From NCBI GenBank assembly GCA_008000375.1, contig SMOI01000056.1:62001-126000 (forward strand): DNA of 64,000 nucleotides. Direction: 5' to 3'. The DNA comes from Poteriospumella lacustris. Lineage: Eukaryota; Sar; Chrysophyceae; Chromulinales; Dinobryaceae. A program made the position numbers and the translations under genes. Shown here piece after piece: positions 23,769 through 35,884 of the stretch (positions are counted from its first letter, which is position 1; each line of letters opens with the position of its first letter). A model generated the notes under the pieces. It was not told the origin of the DNA, made no database searches, and was given only the letters and a program-made list of their open reading frames with translations.

Positions 23769-25501
23769 ATGAAGAGGAAATTTACTAATTCATCCTCTGG
23801 AATTCAAGTTAGTGCTGAGCATGGCCTTCCAACTTATCATGGTCGATTGGTGAATGAAGAACGCGAGAAGGCTCGTGTTGCGAGAGAAGCAGCGAAGAAG
23901 GAAAAGCAAGAGGAGCAGAAATTGTTCAAAACATCTCTATCAGCTCTTATCAAAAGGTCCTTGAAGGCTGGTAGCACAGCAAATATGGCTGAAAAGTCGC
24001 TGCCAGTGCCTCCAGAATATGTCGAAGCATTGAAAATTCATTGTGCCCATCACGTGAAATCCTATACAGAAGAAACGATTTATGAAGAGTTCTACCAGGT
24101 CCTTGAAAAGGAAATAAGCCGCAGTCATTCACTTCTCTCATGCTTATATCTGACCGACGTCTTCGTTCACCACTCCGAATCTTTCCGAACTATCGTCGCC
24201 TCTCATGTGACTGAGTTAATAAAAGCTTGTGAGAAAGGTGGATTATTTGGAGCCCAGGACTCGCGGCAAATACAGTTATGTCAAGACTTTCTCATGGAGA
24301 TGGTTGACATGTGGTCCTTTGCGTTCGGTCAGGGCCATAAGTCGTTTGTGACACTCCGACGCTATCTACGAGAGGCAGTGAAGCTGATTGCACCGACCAT
24401 AGAGCAGCGAATCGCTGATGCTGAAAGGAGACGATCGCAAATGGAGAAGAAACAATGGGGTGCCATGGTGGATGTCACAGAACGGATCATAAACTCGTCG
24501 TGGCCTGACGCAACAAGGGAAGTGGCGATACACATTGGGCATTTGGAGGAATCCTTTGCGACGCTGTTGTCAACAACCCGTGGGAAAGTCACATCTTTCC
24601 TTGAAAATCCTCCAATATCATCAGCATCAACTTCTTCCTTCCGTCAAACCGAAATTGCTTCGTCAGAAGGAATTGCCGGCAACAACATATCATCAAGTAG
24701 CGGTCACGCAGAAGCTGGTCCATCAGAGAATGAAATCGATTGGGACAATATTGCATGGGAAACAGACAGCATCATTGATTCACCTTTCGTAGGCGATGAT
24801 TACAACAACGACGTTGACGACGATTTCTTCGGAACCGACTTGCTACATTCATCCGCGGCGATGACGGGTGACGTCGTAAGTCCGATCTCTGTCCATTTCT
24901 CTTGTGCTGATGCCTTCGTTTATCTTCACTTCTGCTGACGCTTTGTTTGGAATAGACTGTCGTCATTGATCCCACCAGAGTTCAGACGTTTCGTGGAGTT
25001 GTCGATGAAGAAGCGAAGGACATTTTCGAACAGTCGCAGCTCGATACGCGGCGAGCTGTCACGACGACGGCTAAAAACCTCCTATCGATCTACAAGCTCC
25101 TTCAAAAGTGGGAAAGACATTTGACCTCGTTTCTCGTCCAATTGGTGAAGCGAGAAGACGATCTTTCTGAATCAGAGAAGTATTGGAGGACTCATAAGCG
25201 ACGTAGGCTGCTGGCTGAGGACAACAGACCTTCAGGTGTAAATGTGGAAGTGGCGCAAACTCCAGACGATTCCCAGGAGCCGCCCACTGCAGAAGAAGAA
25301 GAAGAAGAAGAAGAAACAGCAGAAGAATACAACAAGCGTCGCGCAAATGCGAGGTATCGAGCTCTTTTCGGTCGTGATCAAGCAGTGATTGAGCGTCTTG
25401 CGACGGTTGCTGCAGCAGTAGTGGAAGAAGATTTGCCGCAAACCATGCGCCGAATCCGAACCATATTGGAAAACCAAGTACGCGCTTTGCTGTCAAAATG
25501 A
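23769..25501 (+). CDS. UVSSA-like protein (VHS-type N-terminus, 550 aa)
   Basis: Join(23769..24875, 24956..25501), 80 bp intron. The start is the first ATG; the frame extends nine codons upstream only through a TTG. Residues 1-60 are basic and charged. Residues 85-225 form a VHS/ENTH-like helical bundle with the order LKIHCAHHVKSYTEE ... LYLTDVFVHHSESFR ... LREAVKLI, corresponding to the N-terminal domain of UV-stimulated scaffold protein A. UVSSA brings TFIIH and USP7 to stalled RNA polymerase II in transcription-coupled repair. An acidic, aromatic patch at about 330-365 (NEIDWDNIAWETD) could be the TFIIH-binding segment. The C-terminal half has a poly-Glu run at about 455. The conserved C-terminal Zn-containing domain of animal UVSSA is not evident, so the name is provisional. 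Confidence 0.55.
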
Positions 25502-25702
25502 TCATTTCTGTGATAAAACAGAAACAAGTCTCATGCTATGCAACACGGAAATGCAAGTTGTAGAAGCGCAATATTTACGTACGCCACTTGTGTGGGTTTC
25601 ACATCACATAATCCTCGTTTTCGGTGTAATGCTATGTACAAAGTAAGGCAGGTGCCAACAAGCCAACAAAGGATTTCATATTTCTTTCCATCTTTTGCAT
25701 CG

Positions 25703-27547
25703 CTAAGACGAGTAATGCAGTCGCTTTAAGTGCGTCTTGAGTTGTACCATAGACATAGATCGCTTCAAGTCGCTGTCCGCCAAGTATTGCCGGCTCATGT
25801 CGAGAACACGGGTGGACGAGTCGTATCGACCATGAACGATGAACTCACCAAATTCACTGTCTCCTCGACCCCAGACAAAATACTGAGGAAACGGATCTAA
25901 TTGTGTCTCTTCGAACTCCATGGTCAGCAGTTTGTCCGTGTACATTTCATTGACACCCGTGCCATCATTGTCCATGCCGTATTCACCGGTATAGTTGCCG
26001 GACACGGGCTTCAACAAACCCTGAGATGAGAAGGCCCGCGATTTCTCGATTCGTGGCGAGCAGTAGGAGAAGTCATTTGAGCTGCTGTCGAATTCTGTCG
26101 GTGCCGGTCTTCCGGAGAAAGATCCAATCCATCGCCCACGCCAACGCAAGCATTGCTGTTTATCATCGTACGACAGCTTGCCCACCCAGTAATATATTTG
26201 GTCACGCCAGTCTGGCTCTGCTTGCGACAGAGGCACAGAGGGATAAGCATACGCAGTTGAAGGGATTTCCATCGAAGGGAAGTTGCTAGACTTCGCCCAA
26301 GCCAAAGACTCGGCTAATTGCAGCGTTGTCATGCCGGCATTTGTTGGGGCAGGAGGGACTGTTAATGGTACCGATGGATGATGTATCATTGGTGTAAATC
26401 CAGATGGTGCTGATCCCATCAGATAAGTTGCTTGATTCACAGCCATGGGTAAGTGCAATAAAGTATGCCCCAAAGGATGAGGGGCATCCGGCATACCCAG
26501 ATTCAGTGCTGCAGATGACGGAATAGACACACCAAACGTGTTCATAAAATCCATATTGCTACTTCTTCCGCCCTTTTCATTCAGAAATGCTTGTAGGACT
26601 ACATCCCGATGCTTCTTTCTGGATTTGATCCCAATATACGAACGTTTCAACGGCTGACGGTGCTGTAAGGATTCGTCAACTTCCTCAGTTGTCTGCATTA
26701 TCGAGTCAGCATCACTTTAATCAAAACTTGCCGATTCATATGGAGTACGGTACGGTCTTACCGCTTTGGTTGGTGGTGGAACAGGAGGCAGTGGAAGGAG
26801 AGGTTCTGGAATAGGATCTCGATGATCGTAAGGAAAATTTGTTCTGGCACGGGTTCCCAGAACGCGCTACGTGGAAATATCATCATTCATGAACAACGTG
26901 TCATTGGACGAATGTTGGAGACGAATGAGTGAATCGATTACCCGAGCATGATTGTCATACGCTCTGGCGGCTTCTTCTTCGGTATCATACAGTCCAAGGT
27001 AGTGTTGAACCCCACGCGTTTGGATTTGGGCTTTAAACTTTTTCCCACACTTGAATACTAAAGTAAATATAGAATGGTCAGCTCTCAAAGCATTCGCCAG
27101 CAAAACAACTGTCCAATATTACCTCCTTTGTACATCGATTTGTGTTTTCTCTTTTTGGTGTTGCTAGGTAAAGTGTTGTCAACTGCGTGGGGAGTTTCGT
27201 CTTCAGCATCGTCATGTTCTTCATCATGGTCGTCCGAATCGGCATCTCCGCTCATATTTCTTCTCAACATGTTTTCATCAACTCTTGATTTGGCGAGCGA
27301 GAGTGGGTCCACCAACTTTGCGGGTTCCGATTTGTTACTGACGGCCGCCAAGGTTGCTGTACAAGCGGAAACTTATGAAAATAATGATCAAAAATGCAAA
27401 TTCGAGAGCTGGTCGTACCAAGAGCGCTGCCATTTACTTCAGAATTTAGAGCTTCCACAGCGTGTTGTGCCAATAGCTCCATTTCGTGCACCTGTCTGCT
27501 CACCGAAAATACTTTGAAAAGGGCTTCTCCCTCACGAAAATAGGATC
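25703..27547 (-). CDS. AP2/ERF-domain transcription factor
   Basis: Exons complement(25703..26692, 26762..26866, 26942..27057, 27123..27356, 27419..27547); the 5' end is unresolved. The first safe ATG lies at 27482, giving 502 residues, but the frame is open to an acceptor at 27547, so an upstream exon may exist. After splicing, exons 2 to 4 assemble one AP2 domain: KSMYKGVFKCGKKFKAQIQ, then YLGLYDTEEEAARAYDNHAR, then LGTRARTNFPYD. The YLG element and AAxAYD helix are diagnostic of this DNA-binding fold. An acidic Asp/Glu stretch and a KKRKHK signal precede it; a Pro-rich linker follows. Residues after 230 include a Trp-rich beta domain (WRGRWIGSFSG) of unknown role. Three introns cut through or beside the domain. 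Confidence 0.85.
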
Positions 27548-28091
27548 CTAAAGGAGAAAAATCAGTCAATCAAGATGAGAGGAACACAGGGTGCACCAGG
27601 GAATTTTGATATTGACGAGTTCTTTGGATTGGTATCCTTCTCGCTTTGTGCACACTGGACTGAAATAGAAAAAATTCAGTTTCCCGGCTCTTTTCACACA
27701 CGCTAGAGTTTATAAGGCTCAGTTCCTGCAGGACTTTGTATGGTATAGGGTGCATGCACCCCAACAAACACAGAGTGGCCTAAGTTTTAGGGTTAGGGTT
27801 AGGGTTAGGGTTACGGTGCACAGCAGGACCCGCAGAACAGCACACCATTCATGTAAAAACTGAAACACACCTTACACGATGACCTCGTTAGAAGCTTCAA
27901 ATAGTTCACTTCGGGTAACTATAAGTTAGACGACTTCACCCTGACTTCTATTCCTAACCAAGCTGTTGCAGATACGCGGAAAGTTGATTCACCATGACAA
28001 TCATCAGTTTATTCATTTCTCCCCATATCCATTGTTAGCCTCAAGATATTTACACGTTATTTACAACATACACTTCTTCGACGTTCGCAAC
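27548..28091. promoter_or_regulatory. Upstream region of the AP2 gene
   Basis: 544 bp between the AP2 gene and the stop codon of the LYR gene. It contains the telomere-type tract described separately and possible untranslated or first-exon sequence of the AP2 gene (an acceptor-like TCTATTTCAG on the minus strand near 27660). No independent gene is supported. Confidence 0.4.
27787..27813 (+). repeat. Interstitial telomere-type repeat (TTAGGG)4
   Basis: Four perfect TTAGGG units followed by a partial unit (TTACGG). Read on the minus strand it is CCCTAA repeated, lying about 240 bp upstream of the first AP2 exon seen and in promoter orientation. It may be a telo-box-like regulatory element or a relic of telomere repair. 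Confidence 0.9.
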
Positions 28092-28481
28092 TCAGAAAAT
28101 GCCACCCTTTGCATGGGTGTTATCCCTGAAACCAGCGCGTTTCAGGCTGTTATAATGGCGCGTGACTGAATCTGGATCAAGATTTTTGCCACTCCAGTTC
28201 GACACGGCTTTCGAAACCTTTCCATCAGCATTTTCACCAAAAACAATTCTTGTAACTCCTGCCTGTGACCGAGGCTGCTTTGGGGTAACCATCTTTAGGT
28301 ATCCCAAGGAGGATTGAGCTTGTTCAAGTAGTTTTACGACCTTCGATTGATCATTCTCTATGGAATTTAATCGAAACTGATTGCGAATTTGCTCGATCGT
28401 CTGTTGTCTCTTGTCCGCTGGAAGGCTCTTCGCCAACTTCAGCATGTGCTTGTACACGTTGAGAACCTGTGATTGAACCAT
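28092..28481 (-). CDS. LYR-motif (Complex1_LYR-type) small protein (129 aa)
   Basis: Single exon. The ATG at 28481 is the first methionine; the frame extends further only through a TTG. The helix VLNVYKHMLKLAK, then KRQQTIEQIRNQFRLN, then SLGYLKMVTP fits the three-helix LYR family (L-Y-[KR]-like start, central R...F, terminal VTP), whose members bind the acyl carrier protein and assist Fe-S delivery or respiratory-complex assembly in mitochondria. The C-terminal 50 residues are basic and ungroupable. Which LYRM paralogue it is cannot be said. Confidence 0.6.
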   Translation of the reverse strand: MVQSQVLNVYKHMLKLAKSLPADKRQQTIEQIRNQFRLNSIENDQSKVVKLLEQAQSSLGYLKMVTPKQPRSQAGVTRIVFGENADGKVSKAVSNWSGKNLDPDSVTRHYNSLKRAGFRDNTHAKGGIF

Positions 28482-28850
28482 TTTTACAAATTTCAGAATA
28501 ATTTCACTGTCTTCAACGATCAAACTGTCTTTTATTGAGGCCCTGATCCGTGATCATTTCTGGTGCATGGAAGCATTGAAGCTTGCCTTGGACTGCTGCT
28601 TCGTTCTTCCGCTTGCGTGGTTGACGACACGACGATGACAACCCGACGACGACCAACGACGACACGACGACGATGACGACGACGACGACGACGACGGTGA
28701 GATGGCGGAGACGGTATTTTACACTCAGCAGATTGGTCGAAAACACCATCCGATTCATCAATTGATCAAGAGGTTGTGACTTTTAAATAGGCCGCAATCC
28801 TTTGTAATTTGTTCTCTCAAAGAGAAAATTTGTTGAAGTCTTAGGGCAGC
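28482..28850. promoter_or_regulatory. Divergent promoter gap with long ACG-rich tract
   Basis: 369 bp between the LYR gene (minus) and DPM1 (plus). From 28622 to 28697 almost every triplet is GAC, CGA or a one-base variant, with pure runs at the right end. The tract ends about 150 bp before the DPM1 start codon. Confidence 0.5.
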
Positions 28851-29803
<953 letters not shown>

Positions 29804-30118
29804 ATCAAATAAATGTGTTCATCAAACGGTATCCATGTTTACTGTGCGCATCGGCACTTCTTTCATTCCGATTCCATTTATTTCGAGCGTTTCAAATAAA
29901 TATGAAGCTGACGCGTGGCAGAGAGAGGGGATACCAGATGATAATAATACCAATACCAAATGGCACTCGATACCTGGTATGACTAAGACACATTTGATTA
30001 TTGAGATCCGGTCTGCGAAATGGCAAAGACTGCACGACTACTTGCTTGCTTGAGGTGACCTTGATATATTGAACAGAGCATTGGAACGTGCAGAAGAAAA
30101 ACTTCGCTCTCATCCTCC
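29804..30118. other. Gap between DPM1 and the next plus-strand gene
   Basis: 315 bp, AT-rich. A 100-codon frame from 29751 is an accident of low stop density. No repeat or RNA gene seen. Confidence 0.4.
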
Positions 30119-32449
30119 ATGATCTTGGTCGCTCTTGTGTTGCGAAGCCAATTTCAGGAAGTGGTTGCACGGTCCAATGGGAGAAAAGTCGGTCTTTTTC
30201 AATTAACTTTGCTTGAGAAAGCAGAGAGCCCAGCAAATGGTGATGATGGATTATTAGTTTTCAAGATCTGGGGCAATACTGGAAAAGATCGATTGCGACA
30301 CCGTGTTAGGCGTGGATCCATTGTTGCAATCGAAGAGACCAACAGGCGAGTTGATTGGAGGAACAACAACAATGAAGGGACTATTATCGAAGGTGATCTT
30401 ATTGCTTTCAGCGAAATCAATAGCGATGAAATATGCGTTTATGATCCCAATCCTGCTGTTCACATGGACTACATGGTTCGCTCGAGAATCGCTGAATCAG
30501 CCAAAGAGCTCCTACACGCACTTGGTCGAAGTGAAAGATGGGCTCTTTTACGCTCTTGTGCTTGTCGCTCGTACAGTAAGTCGAGCCTCCATGCCATTCT
30601 TTCAGATTCGAAAGCGTTGCTGTTCAACGTCGATTTGGCAATACCGTTGGAATCGTTTCTCAACTTCGATGATTTTAAAGTTCGCGATTCAGACGGTGAC
30701 ACATCAAAACTTTCTTTTAAAGACAGCATGGTGAGAGCGAAGTTTGTTGGACAAATTACGTCAGCTCTAAGGTCGCTTCCGCTGTTCCTGACTTTCATCG
30801 ATCACTTAAAAGATGCTGTCGTCATGGACAGCGGAAGGCCTCCACAGAAACCATCGGACACACTGAAGGCTTTGGAGGCCTGCTTAAGCGATATTCTCAA
30901 GAGAGATTGCAGTCTTCTGGGCCGTGTTATTCTGAAAACTGAGGGCGTCATCAGCGAGTCGTCATCACTACGAAGTGACTTTTCCTTAAAGTTCCACTTC
31001 CAAAAAATCGCAGTTCTCTCATCTTACAATCGCCGAATCACGTAAGTCACCCATTACATTCACTACTGATGATAAACCTGACTCAAGCTGACTCCCAGGG
31101 CATTGCAATTTCTATCTCACGAGACGTCCTTGTCCATGACTTCTGACGCGATCACCGCTCATACCCATCGTCGCGAACAACTTGTGACCGGCATCAGCAG
31201 CAATACCGACACAAACGAGCGTAGTATCACCCGGGAAGTTCCTGATATCAAATTTATTTCGTGGAAGAATATGCTACCACTGCTGACAACGCTTCCCCTG
31301 GAGAACGTTGGCGTGAGAGACGTGGACGAGGAGTGTGTACACCGAGCGTTTCCCCAAGACTATTTTCTCTTTTGTGGGTATGTTCATGGAGTGGAATTCT
31401 TTGGAAATGAACCCGATACATTTTACAATAATATCCAGTGCCAACAGTCTCTGGTTGGGTCCATTGAAGAGCACGGTAACGGTGGCGATTGGGGCTTTCG
31501 CGATGCGACGATTAGCCTTTCCGCCTCACCGTCGACACTACCCAACGCAGGCCATCAAAAGATCGACGACATCGAAGAAATCGAGAACCGTTTATGTCGT
31601 TTGATGCATGATCGTTGTTTCCTGACCGGTACGGATCAACAACTACAAACTCAGTGTCCTTTCAGCTTCCAGTCACTGCCATCTTCGCTACTGGAATCAA
31701 CCGGGATAGCCTGGGCAAATGGTGAAGATACCTTCAACACCTCCACATTTCGAGCCAAAGATTTGATCTTCGCACTCGCTGAGGGACATCGTGAACTGCC
31801 AAATCCGATGCAAGCGTTACCCAAAGGTGGTCATCCCGCAATCGCAGTCGATAATCCGCCGCCGGTGTGCCAGCTTGTGGTATCCCAAGAGAGTTATCCG
31901 CCTCTTTCTACCCCGCATCATTTATTGTCTGCTCCATCCCAATATCCCACTTACCCTGAACTGATATCGATGGCAGGTCATACGAATGAAACAGCAACTC
32001 CTCATTTGAAAAAGAGAAAAATGCGAGATGAAGAAATGCCTGTCCCGAAGAAGCCACTGTGTTCGCAAAGCAGTATACATTGGCGGTACACCATTCCCAG
32101 TACATTTACAGCTGATCAAACCTTTACAGCTCCCACTAGCGACACATGGAACAATGAAAAGAAGCTGACGTTGCTGATGACCCACGATTTCCAACAGAAG
32201 CGGCTCTTTCACGGTATTTCACCTCTGGTGTTGGCGTTAGCCTTGTATCATCAAGTAGAATGCCCAGATTCTTCCCATTCCATCACAAAGCTATCTCCCG
32301 TCAAGAAATGTGTGGAGGAGATTCAGCGCCTACGAGCTTTATCGACCACCTCAAATTGTTTGTTGTTTGTGGCCCGGTTACTGCCATCAGTAGACGACGA
32401 TGGTGGCTTTACCGGGGAGATGTTGTTGTCCTTGGAGGATATTTTGTAA
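30119..32449 (+). CDS. Unknown protein, possible N-terminal OB fold (757 aa)
   Basis: Join(30119..31041, 31099..32449); 57 bp intron restoring a split Thr codon. The first 120 residues alternate short strands (GLFQLTLLEK, LLVFKIWGN, GSIVAIEE, GDLIAFSEI) in the spacing of an OB-type barrel, which would suggest binding of single-stranded nucleic acid, but no family signature is clear. The middle is helical, and residues 460-620 are Pro/Ser/Thr-rich with a KKRKMRDEE nuclear-type basic patch near 610. The C-terminus is helical (LFHGISPLVLALALY). No close relative comes to mind. It is followed by the TMEM86-type gene on the same strand after 289 bp. Confidence 0.65.
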
Positions 32450-32738
32450 GACAATGTAAGCAACAACGATATAGCTTCCTAACTATATTGCTATTGATTT
32501 CCAACCGTCTGATCCACCATTGTCCGTATGCTTATTGCTTTGTTTCATACATTTCTTCTACCGTCATCACTGGGATATACACGATGACGACGACGATAAC
32601 ACAACTCGTCGTCGTCCACGATGGTGCAAAGCCAAAAGCAAAAAGCCATCGAATCTAACTAGCCTCAGGATCAACGTTTGTTCATTAGCCAACTATCTGA
32701 TTGGTTGGTGTGCCTATTGACGGCTTTTATCACTTTTA
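32450..32738. promoter_or_regulatory. Short 5' gap with ACG and CGT tracts
   Basis: Contains ATGACGACGACGAT at 32584-32597 and CTCGTCGTCGTCC at 32605-32617, an imperfect inverted pair about 120-155 bp upstream of the next start codon. Confidence 0.4.
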
Positions 32739-33503
32739 ATGTTGGAATCGTTGAGGAAGCTCAGTTGCAATGGCTGGAGACTCGGCTCTTTGCCCTTCCA
32801 TCCAGTGTTTTACATAGCTGTGATTGCTGCTGGGGTATATTTCATATATCCTCATTACATCATTAAAGCAAGCCCTATGTGGTTTTCGGGCATCGCATGT
32901 GTACTGCACAACACCAATAAATACTCGAAGTATGTGGCGTTTGGTCTTCTCTTTGGATCATTCGGTGACATACTTTTGGAGATGGACAGTGCGTATGGTG
33001 TAGATTTGTTTATCCCTGGCTTGATTGCATTTCTGATAGGACATTGTTTTTATATTCGCGCATTTTTTAGCTTCCCGCCCAAACGATGGGCGGTCTACAT
33101 TGGCGGACCTTTGTGTATAGCGTACTATGCTACCGTGATGAGCTTTTTGCTGTCCAAAGTCAGTGCCCTTCTCATTGCACCTGTTGCAATCTATGGTGCC
33201 GTCATTACCACTATGGTTTTCTTCGGGGGCAATCGTTTTCTATTGACAGAGTACTGGTCCATGGGCACGCGGATATGTGGGCTCCTCGGAAGCTTGGCTT
33301 TCGTCACCTCCGACACCATCTTGTCGTTCAACACTTTCTATATGGACATTAAGAATAGTGGCATCTTGATCATGGTGACGTACTACTTAGGCCAGCTGCT
33401 GATTGCCGCGTCATGCCAATTCGAACTGACTGTCGAGGAAGACAAGGACGTGGACTTAGACTACGACAACGCGACGACCTTTAAGAGCCTTCTTCAGGCG
33501 TAG
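32739..33503 (+). CDS. TMEM86/YhhN-family lysoplasmalogenase
   Basis: Single exon, 254 residues, about eight membrane helices. The motif FGSFGDILLEMD (about residues 72-83) carries one conserved acidic pair, and FVTSDTILSFNTF (about 189-201) the second, matching the two catalytic Asp sites of the YhhN family. These enzymes hydrolyse the vinyl-ether bond of lysoplasmalogens. FLIGHCFYIRAF between them is also typical. The C-terminal tail is acidic and cytosolic. Length agrees with animal TMEM86A/B. Confidence 0.85.
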   Translation: MLESLRKLSCNGWRLGSLPFHPVFYIAVIAAGVYFIYPHYIIKASPMWFSGIACVLHNTNKYSKYVAFGLLFGSFGDILLEMDSAYGVDLFIPGLIAFLIGHCFYIRAFFSFPPKRWAVYIGGPLCIAYYATVMSFLLSKVSALLIAPVAIYGAVITTMVFFGGNRFLLTEYWSMGTRICGLLGSLAFVTSDTILSFNTFYMDIKNSGILIMVTYYLGQLLIAASCQFELTVEEDKDVDLDYDNATTFKSLLQA

Positions 33504-33804
33504 ACGTATTATACAACCCCAACTTGTGTTTCTGTATTCCCCCTTTGCCTTCAAGCCAACTATACCTTTCATAGCCATTAATTAAAGGTTGTTGTTGCTC
33601 CGATGGTTGGAAGAGTTTATGAATCACTGTTACTTTGTGTCTAACGAAGAAGAAAAATACCGCTTATCGTTTAAATCGCCGCGAGAATTCGAAAAGAATG
33701 GCGAGCAGCTAGGAAACTAATCAAATGGGAAATAAATGGTTTAAAACAGGATACTCTATGATTACAGCCGAATCGTGAAACACGTCCCCACTCGCTGGGT
33801 GAAC
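33504..33804. other. Convergent 3' gap
   Basis: 301 bp, AT-rich, between TMEM86-type and copine stops. No trinucleotide tract, RNA gene or repeat seen. Confidence 0.45.
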
Positions 33805-35505
33805 TTAGCGTCTTCCTTGGGGCAAAATGCGGTTTCGTTCGAAATATTCCAACGCCTGACGAGGAATTTCTGCGAGAACTTGTTCAGCCAATTGTCCAGC
33901 AGCCATTCCAGGGGTAAACCTGTGAGTAATATCGCTAATAGTAAGAAAAACAGACACTTACGACAAATATGTGATACGAAGCACTTACGCGACGAATTGG
34001 ACGATATCACGAACGGCAGCTTGACCGGCGAACGTCAGTCTTTCCTTGTCACCATCGAGGACAGCCATATCTTTGAAATCGGCGGGACCAACGCCAATGA
34101 TAATGATTGACAGAGCCTGATGAGAGGCAGCAATAATCGCCTGCTTAGTCGCATCCATATCGTTGACAACACCATCGGTGATGATCAACAAAATGTGGTA
34201 ACGCTGACGCTCTTGCGTGCACCCAATGGTTCCAGCTGTGTGCGCGGTGGCGTTAATAATCGGAGCAAGCAACGTTGGGCCAGAGAGCATCACATGGTGC
34301 AGACAGTCAGAATACGCCTGCATCACACCAGGAATTCCAACAACTTCATTTCCACCTCCATACACAGGGAAGCAGTGTTGAGCGGGAGTAAAAGTTCCAT
34401 CGGCAGCACGAATACGAGCACCGAAACCATACACAGCGTACTTCTTGTCGGTATCATAAGGCTCAAGAACAGTTGCAACAGCATGGACAGCTTGCTGATA
34501 CACATTCCACGTCTTTTGGGATGGATCAAGGTAGTGCAGGGATGTTGGCTCTCTAGGGTCTCCGTTCGAGCCGGTGAAATCAATACCGATCGACAAGGAA
34601 ATTTCGAGGCCTCCCATGACGAAGTCAGTGAAAGCAGGATGATACTCAATTTGGCAGTTTCCAGCCGTGAGGGTACCCGAATCAACATACCCTTTCTTCT
34701 TTTGTTGCTTCTCTGGTTCGACGACGGGAATGGGGCGATTGCCACCGCTCAACATGCCTCGAACAGAGGTGCTTGACGTTCCCATGAAGACATGCTTGCC
34801 ACTTCGCTCGTGGTCATAGATGTCGATCTTCAAAGGTCGATCAATATCGCCATTGCAAAGACTAACCATAGGAATTTTAGTTAATGCCCATCGGGGATTG
34901 AGGGTGTTGTCCTTGTGCTCAGAGCGCCACACCATCGTATGCGTTCCATCCTCATTCATGCGAGAGATTTCCAAGAATGGATCCGATTTGGAAAAGAATC
35001 CTTCCTTGTTCACCAACTTGTTACAAGAAAACTCCACAACAAACAAGTCGCGCGTGTTAGCGATAGGCTCAGCACGAATTTCGATTTCTCCTAACTGAGC
35101 ACCAAGCTTGTTGGCGTTTCGCAAAGCAGCGTGGAGAACTTGTCCAGTTGCGCACATCAATGTCGCCAAGGGAAAACGATACTCTCCGATAAGTTCCTGG
35201 CGATCGAATTCCAACAAGTTCTGATGACCAGTGTGGTGGTAAATCTGAACGATCACCTCTTGTGCCTCCTCGAAAAGGTAGTCAACGTTAAACATTTTCG
35301 CAAACTTGGGATTCAAGTTATCCTTGACAACCTCAGTAACACCTGAACCAATAAGTGCATTTTTCTTCTTGTCGAGAAGGAAAATCGCAGCATAAGGATC
35401 AGTCATGTTGAAGGTATGGAGCTTGGGCAAGTTTTTCGCCGAGATGTGGATGCCCACTTTCTCGACCATGCGAGAATCAATGCCAGGAACAGGAGGTGCA
35501 GACAT
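33805..35505 (-). CDS. Copine
   Basis: Complement(33805..33919, 33989..35505); 543 residues, 69 bp intron. Two C2 domains (about residues 15-130 and 155-270) with calcium-site Asp clusters, for example TFNMTDPYAAI and FFSKSDPFLEI, are followed by the copine von Willebrand A-type domain (about 305-500; IDFTGSNGDP is its MIDAS motif, and ILLIITDGVVNDM the next strand). Copines attach to membranes in response to calcium and recruit partners through the A domain. The C-terminal exon adds the usual amphipathic helix (MAAGQLAEQVLAEIPRQ). No myristoylation glycine at position 2. Length is standard for the family. Confidence 0.95.
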
Positions 35506-35884
35506 CTTAGCAAAACACGGGTCGATCTAAAAGTAGCAAAGACGATACGGTTCTTTGAATTGTGAGTGCTCAGTACGCAAACCGATATTTGTTTGCGCAA
35601 AGAATAAAGTGAACTGCCGCCTGGCAGTTTGTTGGCGAAAATCTTTATCGAAAGTTCCGACGTCGTCAAACTAAGCGTCACATCCCAGAATCCCAGCAGC
35701 CTGACGACCCACGACGACGACGACGACTCCCTTCATTCATCCAGTAAAATATGGAGCAGTTGATGAATGGTTGAATCGAGAATCTAGGAATGTGTAAGGT
35801 GGTGTATGTCATAGACGTAACGAGCAGATGATAAATGCGAAGGTACGAACGAATGAGTTGTGACGAAAAAAGTTTCATCTGTGA
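35506..35884. promoter_or_regulatory. Divergent promoter gap with ACG tract
   Basis: 379 bp between copine and the HI0933 flavoprotein. A CACGACGACGACGACGACTC tract lies at 35709-35728. Confidence 0.45.
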
